In this document: positions 18,057-26,189 of the stretch, piece by piece
Numbering within the stretch: the stretch's first letter is position 1
How the letters are laid out: each line of letters begins with the position of its first letter
Assembly (NCBI RefSeq): GCF_000421585.1
Contig: NZ_ATXH01000007.1
Span: forward strand, 1 to 64,000
Length of the DNA stretch: 64,000 nt
Reading direction: 5' to 3'
Origin: Thermodesulfatator atlanticus DSM 21156
Lineage (GTDB): Bacteria > Desulfobacterota > Thermodesulfobacteria > Thermodesulfobacteriales > Thermodesulfatatoraceae
The notes under the pieces: generated by a model
The model's input: only the letters and a program-made list of their open reading frames with translations
Database searches by the model: none
Told to the model about the DNA's origin: nothing
Position numbers and translations under genes: made by a program

Positions 18057-18079
18057 CCCGAAAGGAACATCGATAAAAA

Positions 18080-18235
18080 ATGCTCCCAGTAATAACTAAC
18101 AAAACAAAAAACATTAACGAACGCTGGCGCAAAGGCCTTGAAAAGAGTATTACCCTAAGGATGCTTCGCAGAGTTGCCCTTTTTGGTATAGGGGCTTTAA
18201 CCGCATATCTTGTGATTAAGGTGAGCGAGAAATGA
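18080..18235 (+). CDS. Small membrane protein preceding the GDT1-like gene
   Basis: A 51-residue frame beginning MLPVITNKTKNINERWRKGL with a basic N-terminus and one hydrophobic stretch near the end (VALFGIGALTAYLVIKV). Its TGA overlaps the ATG of the GDT1-like gene as ATGA, the arrangement of translationally coupled genes, which supports it as real. An AAGGAA element 12 bases upstream is a weak ribosome-binding site. The function is unknown. A role as partner or assembly factor of the exporter is only a guess. Confidence 0.6.
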   Translation: MLPVITNKTKNINERWRKGLEKSITLRMLRRVALFGIGALTAYLVIKVSEK

Positions 18236-18498
18236 AGCTATTTCTTACGATCTTTCTTACTATCTTTTTGGCTGAAATAGGCGATAAAACCCAACTCGCC
18301 ACTCTTATGTTTTCTGCGAAAAACGAAAACAGGATGCTGGTTTTTGTGGCAGTAGCTACCGCTTTGGTTATGGCAACCGCTATAAGCGTTATTGCTGGCA
18401 AATTTTTAGAGACTTTGATTCCTTTGCGTTATATACGGCTGGCCGGAGGCTTTCTTTTCATCATCCTTGGTGTCCTTATGCTTACCGGCAAATTTTAA
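18232..18498 (+). CDS. Half-size TMEM165/GDT1-family (UPF0016) cation exporter
   Basis: An 88-residue protein with three hydrophobic helices. The first carries the family signature E-x-G-D-K-T (FLAEIGDKTQLATLMFSA, residues 12-29), the ion-binding motif of GDT1/MneA transporters that move Mn2+ or Ca2+. Full-length members have two such repeats. This gene has one, so it must work as a dimer or with a second half-protein encoded elsewhere. No second half-gene lies in this window. Confidence 0.85.
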   Translation: MKLFLTIFLTIFLAEIGDKTQLATLMFSAKNENRMLVFVAVATALVMATAISVIAGKFLETLIPLRYIRLAGGFLFIILGVLMLTGKF

Positions 18499-18680
18499 CT
18501 GCACCTGCCAAAGCCTCTACGCCCTGCTTCTCTTGTTCCTTTTCACATTTTGCTGAAAAACGGCTACTCACCCGATATTGCTTCGCTCATAATGCCCTTA
18601 CCGGCTATCGCAAGGTTACCCCGCAAAGGCGCCTCTACAAACTCCACAACTTCTATTATTGGAGCACCGTTATCCGACAA

Positions 18681-18749
18681 GGTGTCACGCGAGGCGACGC
18701 AGTCACCGAAGTGATCTCATGGGATTGCTTCGCTTAGCTCGCAATGAAC
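18681..18749. repeat. Dispersed repeat of the GCGAGGCGACGCAGT / GCTCGCAATGA type
   Basis: The unit runs from GTCACGCGAGGCGACGCAGT through a central GATCTCATGGGATTG to CTTCGCTTAGCTCGCAATGA. Its two ends are roughly complementary. Related half-copies occur near 18575 and at 52507-52542. Repeats of this kind are widespread in intergenic DNA of several phyla. Confidence 0.65.
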
Positions 18750-18848
18750 ACTGTTCAAGGGTCGCCTGTGCTACACTCCTGGTAATGAAATAAAAGTAGA
18801 AATTGAAAAATTGCCGAGATCAGCGTTGTTATGCACAACTGGTATCCG

Positions 18849-18875
18849 TTCCCATTTTGAGTTACAAAATGGGAA
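18849..18875. repeat. Hairpin related to the GGATCCGTTCCC family
   Basis: TTCCCATTTTG (18849-18859) and CAAAATGGGAA (18865-18875) form a perfect 11-bp stem with loop AGTTA. The flank TATCCG resembles the family outer arm, but its partner has been lost. Confidence 0.6.
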
Positions 18876-18965
18876 TGTTGCTAAAACAGACCTAAAAATA
18901 GGTAGTGCCAATAGAACCGCGAAGTGATAAACTGCTTTTTTAAAAAAATTGTAGAGATGTAAAAA

Positions 18966-19640
18966 ATGATATTTAGCCCTTTTGCCCTGATTTTCTTTTT
19001 ACTGTTTCTTTTTCTCCTGGTTTTTCTCTTCTTTTTTGTTCACGTTGGTCTTATCACCATAGCTGCTAGCAAGCTTGGCCTTACGGCTTCTCAGGTTTTT
19101 ACCTTTCTTTTTGGGTCTCTGATCGGCAGTCACATAAATATTCCGGTTAAGAAGATCCCCCGTGACGTAGAGCTTTATCCTGAGGAAATGGTGATAAACT
19201 TTTTTGGCATGCGTTACGTGGTGCCACGTATTCCTGAACCCCGATATACGATAATTGCAATAAACGTTGGCGGTTGTGTTATTCCGGTCTTGGTATCCCT
19301 TTATCTTATGCTCCAAAATAACCTTCTCATAAGCCCTTTAATTGCTACGGCTATCGTGGCCGCGGTTTGTTACAAGCTTGCTCGCCCGGTCCCTGGCATA
19401 GGGATCGCCATTCCCATGTTCATTCCGCCAATAGTAGCTGCCCTGGTAGCTCTTTTAATAATGCCTGACAAGGCCCCGGTGGTAGCCTACATCTCAGGAA
19501 CCATGGGAACGCTAATCGGTGCTGATATCTTGCACTTAAGGGATATTAACAAATTAAGGGCTCCTGTGGCTTCCATTGGTGGGGCAGGCACCTTTGACGG
19601 CATCTTTCTAACCGGCATCATCGCTGTGCTTCTGGCATAA
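18966..19640 (+). CDS. DUF1614-family membrane protein
   Basis: A 224-residue integral membrane protein with about seven hydrophobic segments. Features of the DUF1614 family are visible: SLIGSHINIPV (residues about 52-62), INVGGCVIPV (about 99-108), and the C-terminal GTMGTLIGADILHL, then GGAGTFDGIFLTGI. The conserved Asp residues near the end suggest ion or substrate handling, but no function is established for the family. It stands alone, with no strong ribosome-binding site, between repeat-rich DNA and a sigma-54-like promoter region. Confidence 0.82.
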   Translation: MIFSPFALIFFLLFLFLLVFLFFFVHVGLITIAASKLGLTASQVFTFLFGSLIGSHINIPVKKIPRDVELYPEEMVINFFGMRYVVPRIPEPRYTIIAINVGGCVIPVLVSLYLMLQNNLLISPLIATAIVAAVCYKLARPVPGIGIAIPMFIPPIVAALVALLIMPDKAPVVAYISGTMGTLIGADILHLRDINKLRAPVASIGGAGTFDGIFLTGIIAVLLA

Positions 19641-19856
19641 TCGGAAATTTTGTCTGCCCCACTGCTTTTCGACGTTTTTGTCGAAAGGTAATTTTTGTCG
19701 AATATTTTTATTATTGGGAGCATTTTTAGTCGATATTCCTCTCGGATCTTTAACGGTAGCGGGCGTTTAATACACTCATTAATAGTTTGAAATAGGCCAT
19801 AAGAGTTCATCGCACCGAAAATTTTGCCCAAGTTTTTTTCATAAACTGCAAATGTT

Positions 19857-19872
19857 TGGCATTTGACTTGCA
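19857..19872 (+). promoter_or_regulatory. Sigma-54-like promoter before the secreted protein and PqqD locus
   Basis: TGGCATTTGACTTGCA fits the sigma-54 consensus, with GG and GC 12 bases apart. The predicted start is near 19883 and the downstream ATG is at 19911 behind an AAGGAGGG site. A small inverted repeat (CAAATG...CATTTG, 19850-19865) overlaps the -24 region. Confidence 0.6.
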
Positions 19873-19910
19873 ATTTTAACTGAACGAAATCCTTGTTAAG
19901 GAGGGTTAAC

Positions 19911-20426
19911 ATGAAAGGGAAGTTTAAGTTTTGGGCAACAGGAATGGTTTTAGCAGTTTTAGCCTTTTTAAACATCCCCTCTTGGGCCCAGAACCAGCAA
20001 GGTGGTATTTGGCCTGGTTGGGGTGTACCAAGTAACAATCAAGCTCGTACTCAACCACGTGGGGCCTGGAGCGGACCTCCGGGGTGGTGCGGCGGCATTG
20101 CCGCAAGGCTTATTTGCGAAAACGGGACTCCGGTAACTATCAGAGGAAGAGTAGTAGGAGTTTATCCAGGAAGAGGCTACATAATCGACACAGGGAGTGA
20201 AAACGTAGTAGTCAGTGGCTTTGGGCCGGTTTGGTACTGGAAACGTATGGGCATTCCTCGTCCTCGGGTTGGAGACGAAGTTACTATCGAAGGCTACGAA
20301 GTCACTTTTAAAGACGGATCTACCGCTATTTTTGCGGTAAAAATAATTTTGCCAAATGGTTCAAGCATACAATTGCGAGACCCAAATACCTGTTATCCTC
20401 TTTGGTTTGGAAGACGAAATAAATAA
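19911..20426 (+). CDS. Secreted protein with a predicted beta-barrel (OB-like) domain
   Basis: A 171-residue protein from the ATG at 19911 (site AAGGAGGG). Residues 1-27 are a clear signal peptide ending at PSWAQ. A Pro/Gly/Trp-rich linker follows (about 28-65), then a beta-rich domain: TPVTIRGRVVGVYPGRGYII, FGPVWYWKRMGI, and VGDEVTIEGYEV. The RGRV...GDEV.IEG pattern is OB-fold-like. Two Cys residues (in GWCGG and LICENG) and a third near the C-terminus (NTCYPLW) may form a disulphide. I do not recognise the family. It is the first gene after the sigma-54-like promoter, 78 bases before the pqqD-like gene. Confidence 0.7.
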   Translation: MKGKFKFWATGMVLAVLAFLNIPSWAQNQQGGIWPGWGVPSNNQARTQPRGAWSGPPGWCGGIAARLICENGTPVTIRGRVVGVYPGRGYIIDTGSENVVVSGFGPVWYWKRMGIPRPRVGDEVTIEGYEVTFKDGSTAIFAVKIILPNGSSIQLRDPNTCYPLWFGRRNK

Positions 20427-20504
20427 TAGTGTTGCATGCACAACCGCAAGGGATTATACGGCAGGAGGGATCTCCTGCCTTAATTTTGTCAAACGGGGTG
20501 AGTT

Positions 20505-20741
20505 ATGGAGCGACTATCACGTTTAGCCATAAGCGAAGAGGGGTTTATTTTTGATCCAGTAACAGGCAACAGCTTTACCACCAACAAAGTCGGTCTTTGG
20601 ATTCTTACCCGCTTAAAAGAAGGCAAGAGTCCCTCCCAAATTTTAGCAGAAATGACCGAACACTTTGAGGTTGACCAAGAGACTGCGGAACGCGACTTAA
20701 CGGACTTTTTAGAACAACTTAAGAACTACAAACTAATTTAA
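20505..20741 (+). CDS. PqqD-like (RRE-fold) protein
   Basis: A 78-residue protein of PqqD size and pattern: FIFDPVTGNSFTTNKVGLWI (about 14-33), then a helical C-terminus (VDQETAERDLTDFLEQLKNY). PqqD domains are small winged-helix proteins that bind peptide leaders and present them to modifying enzymes (the RRE of RiPP pathways). No precursor peptide gene was found next to it. The ATP-grasp gene starts nine bases downstream, so it is probably the carrier or recognition partner of that ligase. Confidence 0.8.
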   Translation: MERLSRLAISEEGFIFDPVTGNSFTTNKVGLWILTRLKEGKSPSQILAEMTEHFEVDQETAERDLTDFLEQLKNYKLI

Positions 20742-20750
20742 GGAGCTCTT

Positions 20751-21788
20751 ATGGAAGAACTGGTGGTTGCTGTCTCAGGCATAAACGCGGTGGACAACCC
20801 TGGCCCTGGCCTTGGTGTTATCCGTAGCCTAAAAGAAGACCAAGAACTTAATGTTAAGGCCTTGGGCTTAGCCTACGATGCTATGGAACCAGGTATTTAC
20901 CTTGACTGGCTAGTTGATAAGTCATACATCATGCCCTACCCTTCAAGCGACGAGGAAGATTACCTGGCACGCCTCGGCTATATCAAAGAATCCTCAGGGC
21001 TTGAGGTAGTTGTTCCTACCCTTGATGCAGAGCTTCCACTATTTATCAAAGGAGAGGCTCGTTTGAGACAAACGGGCATTAAAACCTTTCTCCCTACCTG
21101 GGAACAATTCGAATTGCGTTCCAAACAGAGGCTTCTAGAACTAGCCCCACGCCTTGGGCTTTCAATTCCTCCCACCGAACAAGTAACCTCGTATCAAGAG
21201 CTTTTAAGTGCCCTTGACCGGGTAGGTTTTCCCGCCATGGTAAAAGGGCTTTTTTATAAGGCCTACCGGGTGCACACTTATGCTGAGGCAGAACATGCTT
21301 TTCAAAAAATCGTCGAAGAATGGGGTTATCCTGTTTTGGTCCAAAAGGTCGTCCAAGGTGAAGAGGTAAACGTGGTAGGGGTTGGCGATGGAAAAGGTGG
21401 AAGCCTGGGACACATGGCCATCAAAAAACTCTGGATTACCTCTCTTGGAAAAATTTGGACAGGGGTCACCATAAAAAACGAACTCCTACTAGAAGCTACC
21501 TACAAATTTTTAGAACAAATCGGCTGGCGTGGGGCCTTTGAACTTGAATGTATCACTGACGGAGAGCGCATTTATCTCATAGAAATTAACCCCCGGTTTC
21601 CAGCATGGATCTATTTTGCCACTGGTGCCGGGATAAATCTTCCTGCACGCTTAGTCCGGGCAGCTATCGGCGCAAACGTTGAGCGCCACTCAGATTACCA
21701 AGCAGGAAAACTCTATATTCGTTACACTTACGACCTTGTCACTGACATGACCACCTTTCAAAAAGTAGTCACCAAAGGTGAATCTTAA
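20751..21788 (+). CDS. ATP-grasp ligase
   Basis: A 345-residue cytosolic enzyme of the ATP-grasp superfamily (carbamoyl-phosphate-synthase/biotin-carboxylase type). The N-terminal third is a Rossmann-like pre-ATP domain. The ATP-grasp core shows the nucleotide Lys region PAMVKGLFYK (161-170), the loop VQKVVQGEEVNVVGVG (197-212) and the metal-binding GAFELEC (261-267) and YLIEINPRFPAW (275-286; E278 and N280). Such enzymes join a carboxylate to an amine through an acyl phosphate. The substrate is unknown. The PqqD-like gene upstream and the decarboxylase downstream suggest a ligation step on an amino acid or peptide. Confidence 0.85.
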   Translation: MEELVVAVSGINAVDNPGPGLGVIRSLKEDQELNVKALGLAYDAMEPGIYLDWLVDKSYIMPYPSSDEEDYLARLGYIKESSGLEVVVPTLDAELPLFIKGEARLRQTGIKTFLPTWEQFELRSKQRLLELAPRLGLSIPPTEQVTSYQELLSALDRVGFPAMVKGLFYKAYRVHTYAEAEHAFQKIVEEWGYPVLVQKVVQGEEVNVVGVGDGKGGSLGHMAIKKLWITSLGKIWTGVTIKNELLLEATYKFLEQIGWRGAFELECITDGERIYLIEINPRFPAWIYFATGAGINLPARLVRAAIGANVERHSDYQAGKLYIRYTYDLVTDMTTFQKVVTKGES

Positions 21789-21805
21789 CTATCAGGAGGA
21801 TAAAA

Positions 21806-23158
21806 GTGCGCGAGCCTTACGAAAAGCCTATCATCCGCAAAGTGCAAGTAGGTCTTAGCAATAAATTTGGTTCGGTTTATGGTCGCCATGTGCGCCCTGA
21901 AATAGACGGTATCCCCATAGGAGACTTGGTAAGTAGCTTTGGTTCGCCCCTTTTTGTATTCTCCGAAAAAAGGCTACGCTCCAAATATCGCCAGATTTAC
22001 CAACTCTTTTCCACCAGGTATCCCAACGTTCATTTCTCCTGGTCATACAAAACCAACTATCTGGACGCTATTTGCGCTATCCTGCATCAAGAAGGAGAAA
22101 CCGCCGAAGTGGTATCAGAGTTTGAGTACGAAAAAGCAAGGCGTCTTGGGGTCCCTGGTTCTGAAATCATTTTTAACGGCCCCTATAAGCCCCTTCCTGC
22201 TCTTAAACGCGCTGTTCAAGAGGGAGCCATAATCAATATTGACCATTTCGACGAAATTTATGACCTAGAAGACATTGCTGAAGAGCTAGGACAACAAATC
22301 AAAGTAGGCATACGCCTTAACATGGACACAGGTATTAGCCCCCAATGGACACGCTTTGGTTTCAACCTAGAGTCTGGGCAGGCTATGGATGCTGCCAAGC
22401 GCATTGTCTCAGGCGGAAAACTTATTTTAAACGGACTACATTGCCACCTGGGAACTTTCCTTCTTGAACCAAGGGCCTATGCCCGTGCCGTTGAAAAACT
22501 GGTAGATTTTGCCTATCAGGTCGAAGATAATTTTGACCTCAAAATAGAATATTTAGACCTAGGGGGAGGCTTTCCGTCACGCAATCGTTTGAAAGGGATT
22601 TATCTATCTCCAGAAGTTGCAGTACCCCCGCTAGAAGATTTTGCAGAGGCTATTTGTGACACCCTTCTTGCAAAGCTTCGGCCAAATGATTTTCCCAAAC
22701 TTATTTTGGAAACAGGCCGTGCTATCGTGGACGAAGCTGGTTTTCTGATAACCACGGTGGTGGCAAGCAAGCGGTTGCCTGATGGCACAAGGTCATACGT
22801 GGTTGATGCAGGTGTTAACATCCTTTTTACTGCTTTTTGGTATAACTTCCGCGTAGAACTAGAAGAAGACGTCCCAGGCCCTGCGGAGCCTTGTGTTATT
22901 TATGGGCCACTTTGCATGAACATAGACGTAGTGGCTGAACAGGTCCAATTACCTCCTCTTCCACGGGGCATACGCCTTATTTTCTCCCCAGTTGGGGCTT
23001 ACAACGTGACCCAGTGGATGCAATTTATCCGTTATCGCCCTGCTGTGGTACTAATAAATGAAAATGGCGAAGCTGAGTTGATACGTGAGGCCGAAAACCT
23101 TGAAGACATTATCGCTAGGGAAAGACTACCTGAGAGGCTTCGGTTAAAGTCAAGCTAG
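21806..23158 (+). CDS. PLP-dependent decarboxylase of the DAP/ornithine/arginine (fold III) family
   Basis: A 450-residue protein with a GTG start at 21806 behind AGGAGG. The alanine-racemase-type barrel has the PLP lysine K82 (SWSYKTNY), H214 (LHCHLG), the phosphate-binding GGGF (253-256) and ETGRAIV (302-307). The C-terminal domain has the Cys motif GPLCMNID (C370) where diaminopimelate decarboxylases have GP.CES.D, and GAYNVTQWMQF where they have a GAY..S..S..YN segment. The cofactor site is therefore intact, but the substrate pocket differs from LysA. It should decarboxylate an amino acid or an amino-acyl conjugate made by the neighbouring ATP-grasp enzyme. Confidence 0.85.
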   Translation: MREPYEKPIIRKVQVGLSNKFGSVYGRHVRPEIDGIPIGDLVSSFGSPLFVFSEKRLRSKYRQIYQLFSTRYPNVHFSWSYKTNYLDAICAILHQEGETAEVVSEFEYEKARRLGVPGSEIIFNGPYKPLPALKRAVQEGAIINIDHFDEIYDLEDIAEELGQQIKVGIRLNMDTGISPQWTRFGFNLESGQAMDAAKRIVSGGKLILNGLHCHLGTFLLEPRAYARAVEKLVDFAYQVEDNFDLKIEYLDLGGGFPSRNRLKGIYLSPEVAVPPLEDFAEAICDTLLAKLRPNDFPKLILETGRAIVDEAGFLITTVVASKRLPDGTRSYVVDAGVNILFTAFWYNFRVELEEDVPGPAEPCVIYGPLCMNIDVVAEQVQLPPLPRGIRLIFSPVGAYNVTQWMQFIRYRPAVVLINENGEAELIREAENLEDIIARERLPERLRLKSS

Positions 23159-23175
23159 CTTTCGAATAAAGCTCC

Positions 23176-25302
23176 ATGGAAAAAGAAAGGCCTCTTTCAC
23201 ATATTTTTAAGTTTTTTGCCAACTATGTGCGCACTATAGCCAATAGCTATTCAGAGATTTTTTTCTTTGAAAACTATCTCCTTGGGCTTTTACTCTTGGG
23301 GGCCACTTTTATTAACCCTTCTGTGGGTATCTCAGGGCTTATTTGTGTGCTTTCTGCTTATGAATTTGCCAGGTTTTTGGGGTTAAAAAAGATTTTTCGT
23401 GGTTCGGGATTTTACACCTACAATCCGCTTTTGGTAGGTCTTTCCATTGGATACATTTTCCAACTAACCTTGCTTACGGCATTTTTGGTAATAGCTGCAG
23501 GAGCATTTACGTTTATTGTCACCTATAGCCTGTCTAATGTTTTTTGGCAGCTATTTCGTTTGCCGGTGTTAAATATCCCGTTTGTAGTAGTGAGCACCAC
23601 GATTTATCTTGCCTCGTACAAATACTCCAACCTCTTAGTACAGGAATACCAAGCCAAATTAATAAACCTTACCAGAACCCTTGAGTTAAAATTTCCGGTC
23701 TGGCTTACAGGTCTTACCAAGGCTCTGGGAGCCCTTCTCTTTTGCCCCCATATTATTGGGGGGCTCATTTTCTTGTTAGTTATTTTCTTTGCCTCGCGCA
23801 TACTCTTTATCCTAGCAGTGGGCGGTTATTTCCTGGGTGTTGGCATTCTTTCTTTTATGGAAGGGTCCTTTTACCAGGCTGCTACCAACTTGAGTGCTTT
23901 TAATTTTAGCCTCATTTCCATGGCCATCGGTGGAGTCTTTTTGATTCCCGGGCCCAAAAGTTATCTTTTAGCCGCTATCTCTGTGGCCATCTCACCATTT
24001 TTGCTTGATGCAGCTTCTTTTTTCTGGGCTCATTACGGTATCCCTACCTTTACCTTGCCTTTTAACATGGTAGTGCTTTCCCTTGTCTATGCTTTAGGAT
24101 TAGCGGGTTTTCCCTATCTTGCCACTTACTATCGCGGAAATCCTGAGCGCACTTTAGACCACTATCTTTCTTTCCAGGCCCGCTTCCCTGGTACGCTTAG
24201 AACTTTAAGTTTGCCTTTTGCAGGGAGCTGGACCGTTTGGCAAGGGTTTGACGGCCGCTGGACACATCAAGGTGTGTGGCGCCATGCCATTGATTTTGTC
24301 ATTACCGATAATGAAGGCAAAACTTTTCAAAATGAGGGGACTAACCTTGAAGACTACTTTTGTTTTCAAAAACCCGTGCTCTCACCAGTTCGCGGCAGGA
24401 TAATAAGTCTTTCGAACGATATTGATGACAATCCCCCTGGCACGGTAAACGAAACTAACAACTGGGGAAATTACGTTCTCATCTACGATGAACGGGGTTT
24501 TTATGTTCTCCTTGCCCATTTTAAAAAAGGTTCCATCAAAGTAAAAGAAGGGGAGTGGGTAGAGCAGGGCCAACTCCTTGGACTCTGTGGAAACTCCGGC
24601 TACTCACCCCAGCCACATCTCCACGTTCAAGTTCAATTAACCCCTGAACTGGGCGCACCCACCCAACCTTTTAGTTTTGTACATTATGCGGTTCAAATTG
24701 GAACTAAAACCAAATATCAGGCAAACAATATTCCTCAAGAAGGCGAAGTAGTTACCGCTCTTTATCCTGACAAATCCCTGGAACATCTTATGTCCCTTGT
24801 CTTGGACCAAGAAATGGCTTATGAGATTGAGATAGAGGAAAAGACTAGCAAACAAGAAACCTGGAAGGTCCACATGGCCCCTGATGGAACCTATTATCTT
24901 GGTACCAACCACAAAGCACTTTATTTCCAAAAAATAGAAGGAACATTTTATTTCTTGAGGCAGGATGGCAACTCACAAGCCTTTAGGGCTTTGTTTATGG
25001 CCTTGCCACGTCTTCCCCTTACCTATCAAAAAGAACTTTTTTGGGAGGATTTTCTTCCCCTTGAAGTTTTTTACGGACCTTTAAAACGTTCGATTTATAT
25101 CCTGCTGGCGTCTTTTAGTCACCGCTTGGCCCAAATAAAAGGGACCTATATTTACGAAAGTCCAGAGGTAATAAAAGGCCTTATAAAACATGGTAGCGAC
25201 CAAGTTGAAACTACCGTAATCCTTGATCGTACTAAAGGGTTTGTCAAAGAAGCCCAGGTGGTGTTAAAAAATAAAAAAATTGTATTAAGGAGGGTGTCAT
25301 GA
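23176..25302 (+). CDS. Urea-transporter-like membrane domain fused to an M23-type periplasmic domain
   Basis: A 708-residue fusion. Residues about 30-315 are a urea-transporter (UT) domain with both internal repeats: YNPLLVGLSIGY (82-93) and FNFSLISMAIGGVFL (242-256), the latter followed by GIPTFTLPFN. Residues about 345-500 are an M23/LytM-like domain (HAIDF 370-374, VLLAHF with H448, HLHVQ 481-485). The first zinc motif is unusual, H370-A-I-D373 rather than HxxxD, with a spare H364. Residues about 510-708 are beta-rich and unrecognised. It may pass a small molecule across the inner membrane next to a peptidoglycan- or peptide-binding domain. No ribosome-binding site is obvious. Its stop overlaps the next ATG (ATGA). 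Confidence 0.82.
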   Translation: MEKERPLSHIFKFFANYVRTIANSYSEIFFFENYLLGLLLLGATFINPSVGISGLICVLSAYEFARFLGLKKIFRGSGFYTYNPLLVGLSIGYIFQLTLLTAFLVIAAGAFTFIVTYSLSNVFWQLFRLPVLNIPFVVVSTTIYLASYKYSNLLVQEYQAKLINLTRTLELKFPVWLTGLTKALGALLFCPHIIGGLIFLLVIFFASRILFILAVGGYFLGVGILSFMEGSFYQAATNLSAFNFSLISMAIGGVFLIPGPKSYLLAAISVAISPFLLDAASFFWAHYGIPTFTLPFNMVVLSLVYALGLAGFPYLATYYRGNPERTLDHYLSFQARFPGTLRTLSLPFAGSWTVWQGFDGRWTHQGVWRHAIDFVITDNEGKTFQNEGTNLEDYFCFQKPVLSPVRGRIISLSNDIDDNPPGTVNETNNWGNYVLIYDERGFYVLLAHFKKGSIKVKEGEWVEQGQLLGLCGNSGYSPQPHLHVQVQLTPELGAPTQPFSFVHYAVQIGTKTKYQANNIPQEGEVVTALYPDKSLEHLMSLVLDQEMAYEIEIEEKTSKQETWKVHMAPDGTYYLGTNHKALYFQKIEGTFYFLRQDGNSQAFRALFMALPRLPLTYQKELFWEDFLPLEVFYGPLKRSIYILLASFSHRLAQIKGTYIYESPEVIKGLIKHGSDQVETTVILDRTKGFVKEAQVVLKNKKIVLRRVS

Positions 25303-26153
25303 AACGATTATTACTATTTACGATGTTTGTACTCGTATTAGCCATACCTGCCCATGCAGAACTTAAAAAATATGGAAGTTTGTATGGAAGCTTCATGAAT
25401 TTTAATAATTCTAGTGTAAAAGATAACGGATGGTCTGTTTTAGGATATCTTTCCCTTTATGAAAATTACCAGCATAAATTTGAAATTGGCCTTGCCCAAA
25501 CCTATATAGATTACAAACCGCGTGCTAATATCGATAATCTCAATCAAACAGATTTCACTTTTCTCTACACCAATACGGACAATATCCTCAAAAACCATAT
25601 CTTTAAGTTTGGATTCCATTACATTCTCTCTGATGATGATATTACTGATAAAGGTAAAGTATTTTATTTTGATGGTACTTATTATAAAGCTTACAATTGG
25701 AACTGTGGTTTAGAATTTGCTTACTCTCGCTATCATGACCAAATTAACTTAGATGTTATTCAACTTAAGCCTCACTTTGGCTATTACTTTGCCTTAGCTG
25801 GTTATAGAATTTATAGTAATACTAGCTTTTACTATATTCATACTGACGAAAAAGTTTCCTCTCAAAAGAACTTTTATTCTTTAGAACAGCTTTTAAGCAC
25901 TTTTATTGGTAATTATGAGTTTTCAGTATCTGCCTGGATTGGAGAACAAATTTATGCGGTAAAAAATAGCAATTTTGTAGTTTATAACTTATCTGATAAA
26001 TACAAAGGCGGATTTTCCGCAGAAATAGGCTACAAAATCAATCCTTCTCTCAAAATTTCTGGCCAACTGACCCAAGAGTGGCTGGAACACGCTGGATATA
26101 ACGACGACGCTAGCCAAACAATAGTTACTTTAAGCATTGGTGGGAGTTTCTAA
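25299..26153 (+). CDS. Outer-membrane beta-barrel protein, unrecognised family
   Basis: A 284-residue protein with a signal peptide (LLLFTMFVLVLAIPAHA, cleavage near residue 20) and a long run of alternating, aromatic-rich strands (many Tyr/Phe, turns with Asn/Asp), ending in SLSIGGSF with a C-terminal Phe as in barrels recognised by BamA. About 12-14 strands could fit. A strong AAGGAGGG site precedes the ATG, which overlaps the stop of the UT-M23 gene, so the two are translationally coupled. It is probably the outer-membrane component of the same locus. Confidence 0.72.
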   Translation: MKRLLLFTMFVLVLAIPAHAELKKYGSLYGSFMNFNNSSVKDNGWSVLGYLSLYENYQHKFEIGLAQTYIDYKPRANIDNLNQTDFTFLYTNTDNILKNHIFKFGFHYILSDDDITDKGKVFYFDGTYYKAYNWNCGLEFAYSRYHDQINLDVIQLKPHFGYYFALAGYRIYSNTSFYYIHTDEKVSSQKNFYSLEQLLSTFIGNYEFSVSAWIGEQIYAVKNSNFVVYNLSDKYKGGFSAEIGYKINPSLKISGQLTQEWLEHAGYNDDASQTIVTLSIGGSF

Positions 26154-26189
26154 GAGTTGTTATTATGGGTAAAAGTCCGGCTTCGTTAA

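Larger units (their letters stand above)
17683..18079. other. Gene-free gap with hairpin-repeat copies
   Basis: About 400 A/T-rich bases between the comEA-like gene and a small ORF. It holds the likely comEA promoter region, a degenerate hairpin copy (17812-17851) and a well-preserved one (18017-18056). Short open frames here show no protein-like features. Confidence 0.6.
18499..18965. other. Gene-free gap of decayed dispersed repeats
   Basis: About 470 bases between the GDT1-like gene and the DUF1614 gene. It contains a GATTGCTTCGCTC-type fragment near 18575-18590, the larger repeat at 18681-18749 and a hairpin at 18849-18875. No credible gene or RNA was seen. Confidence 0.65.
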
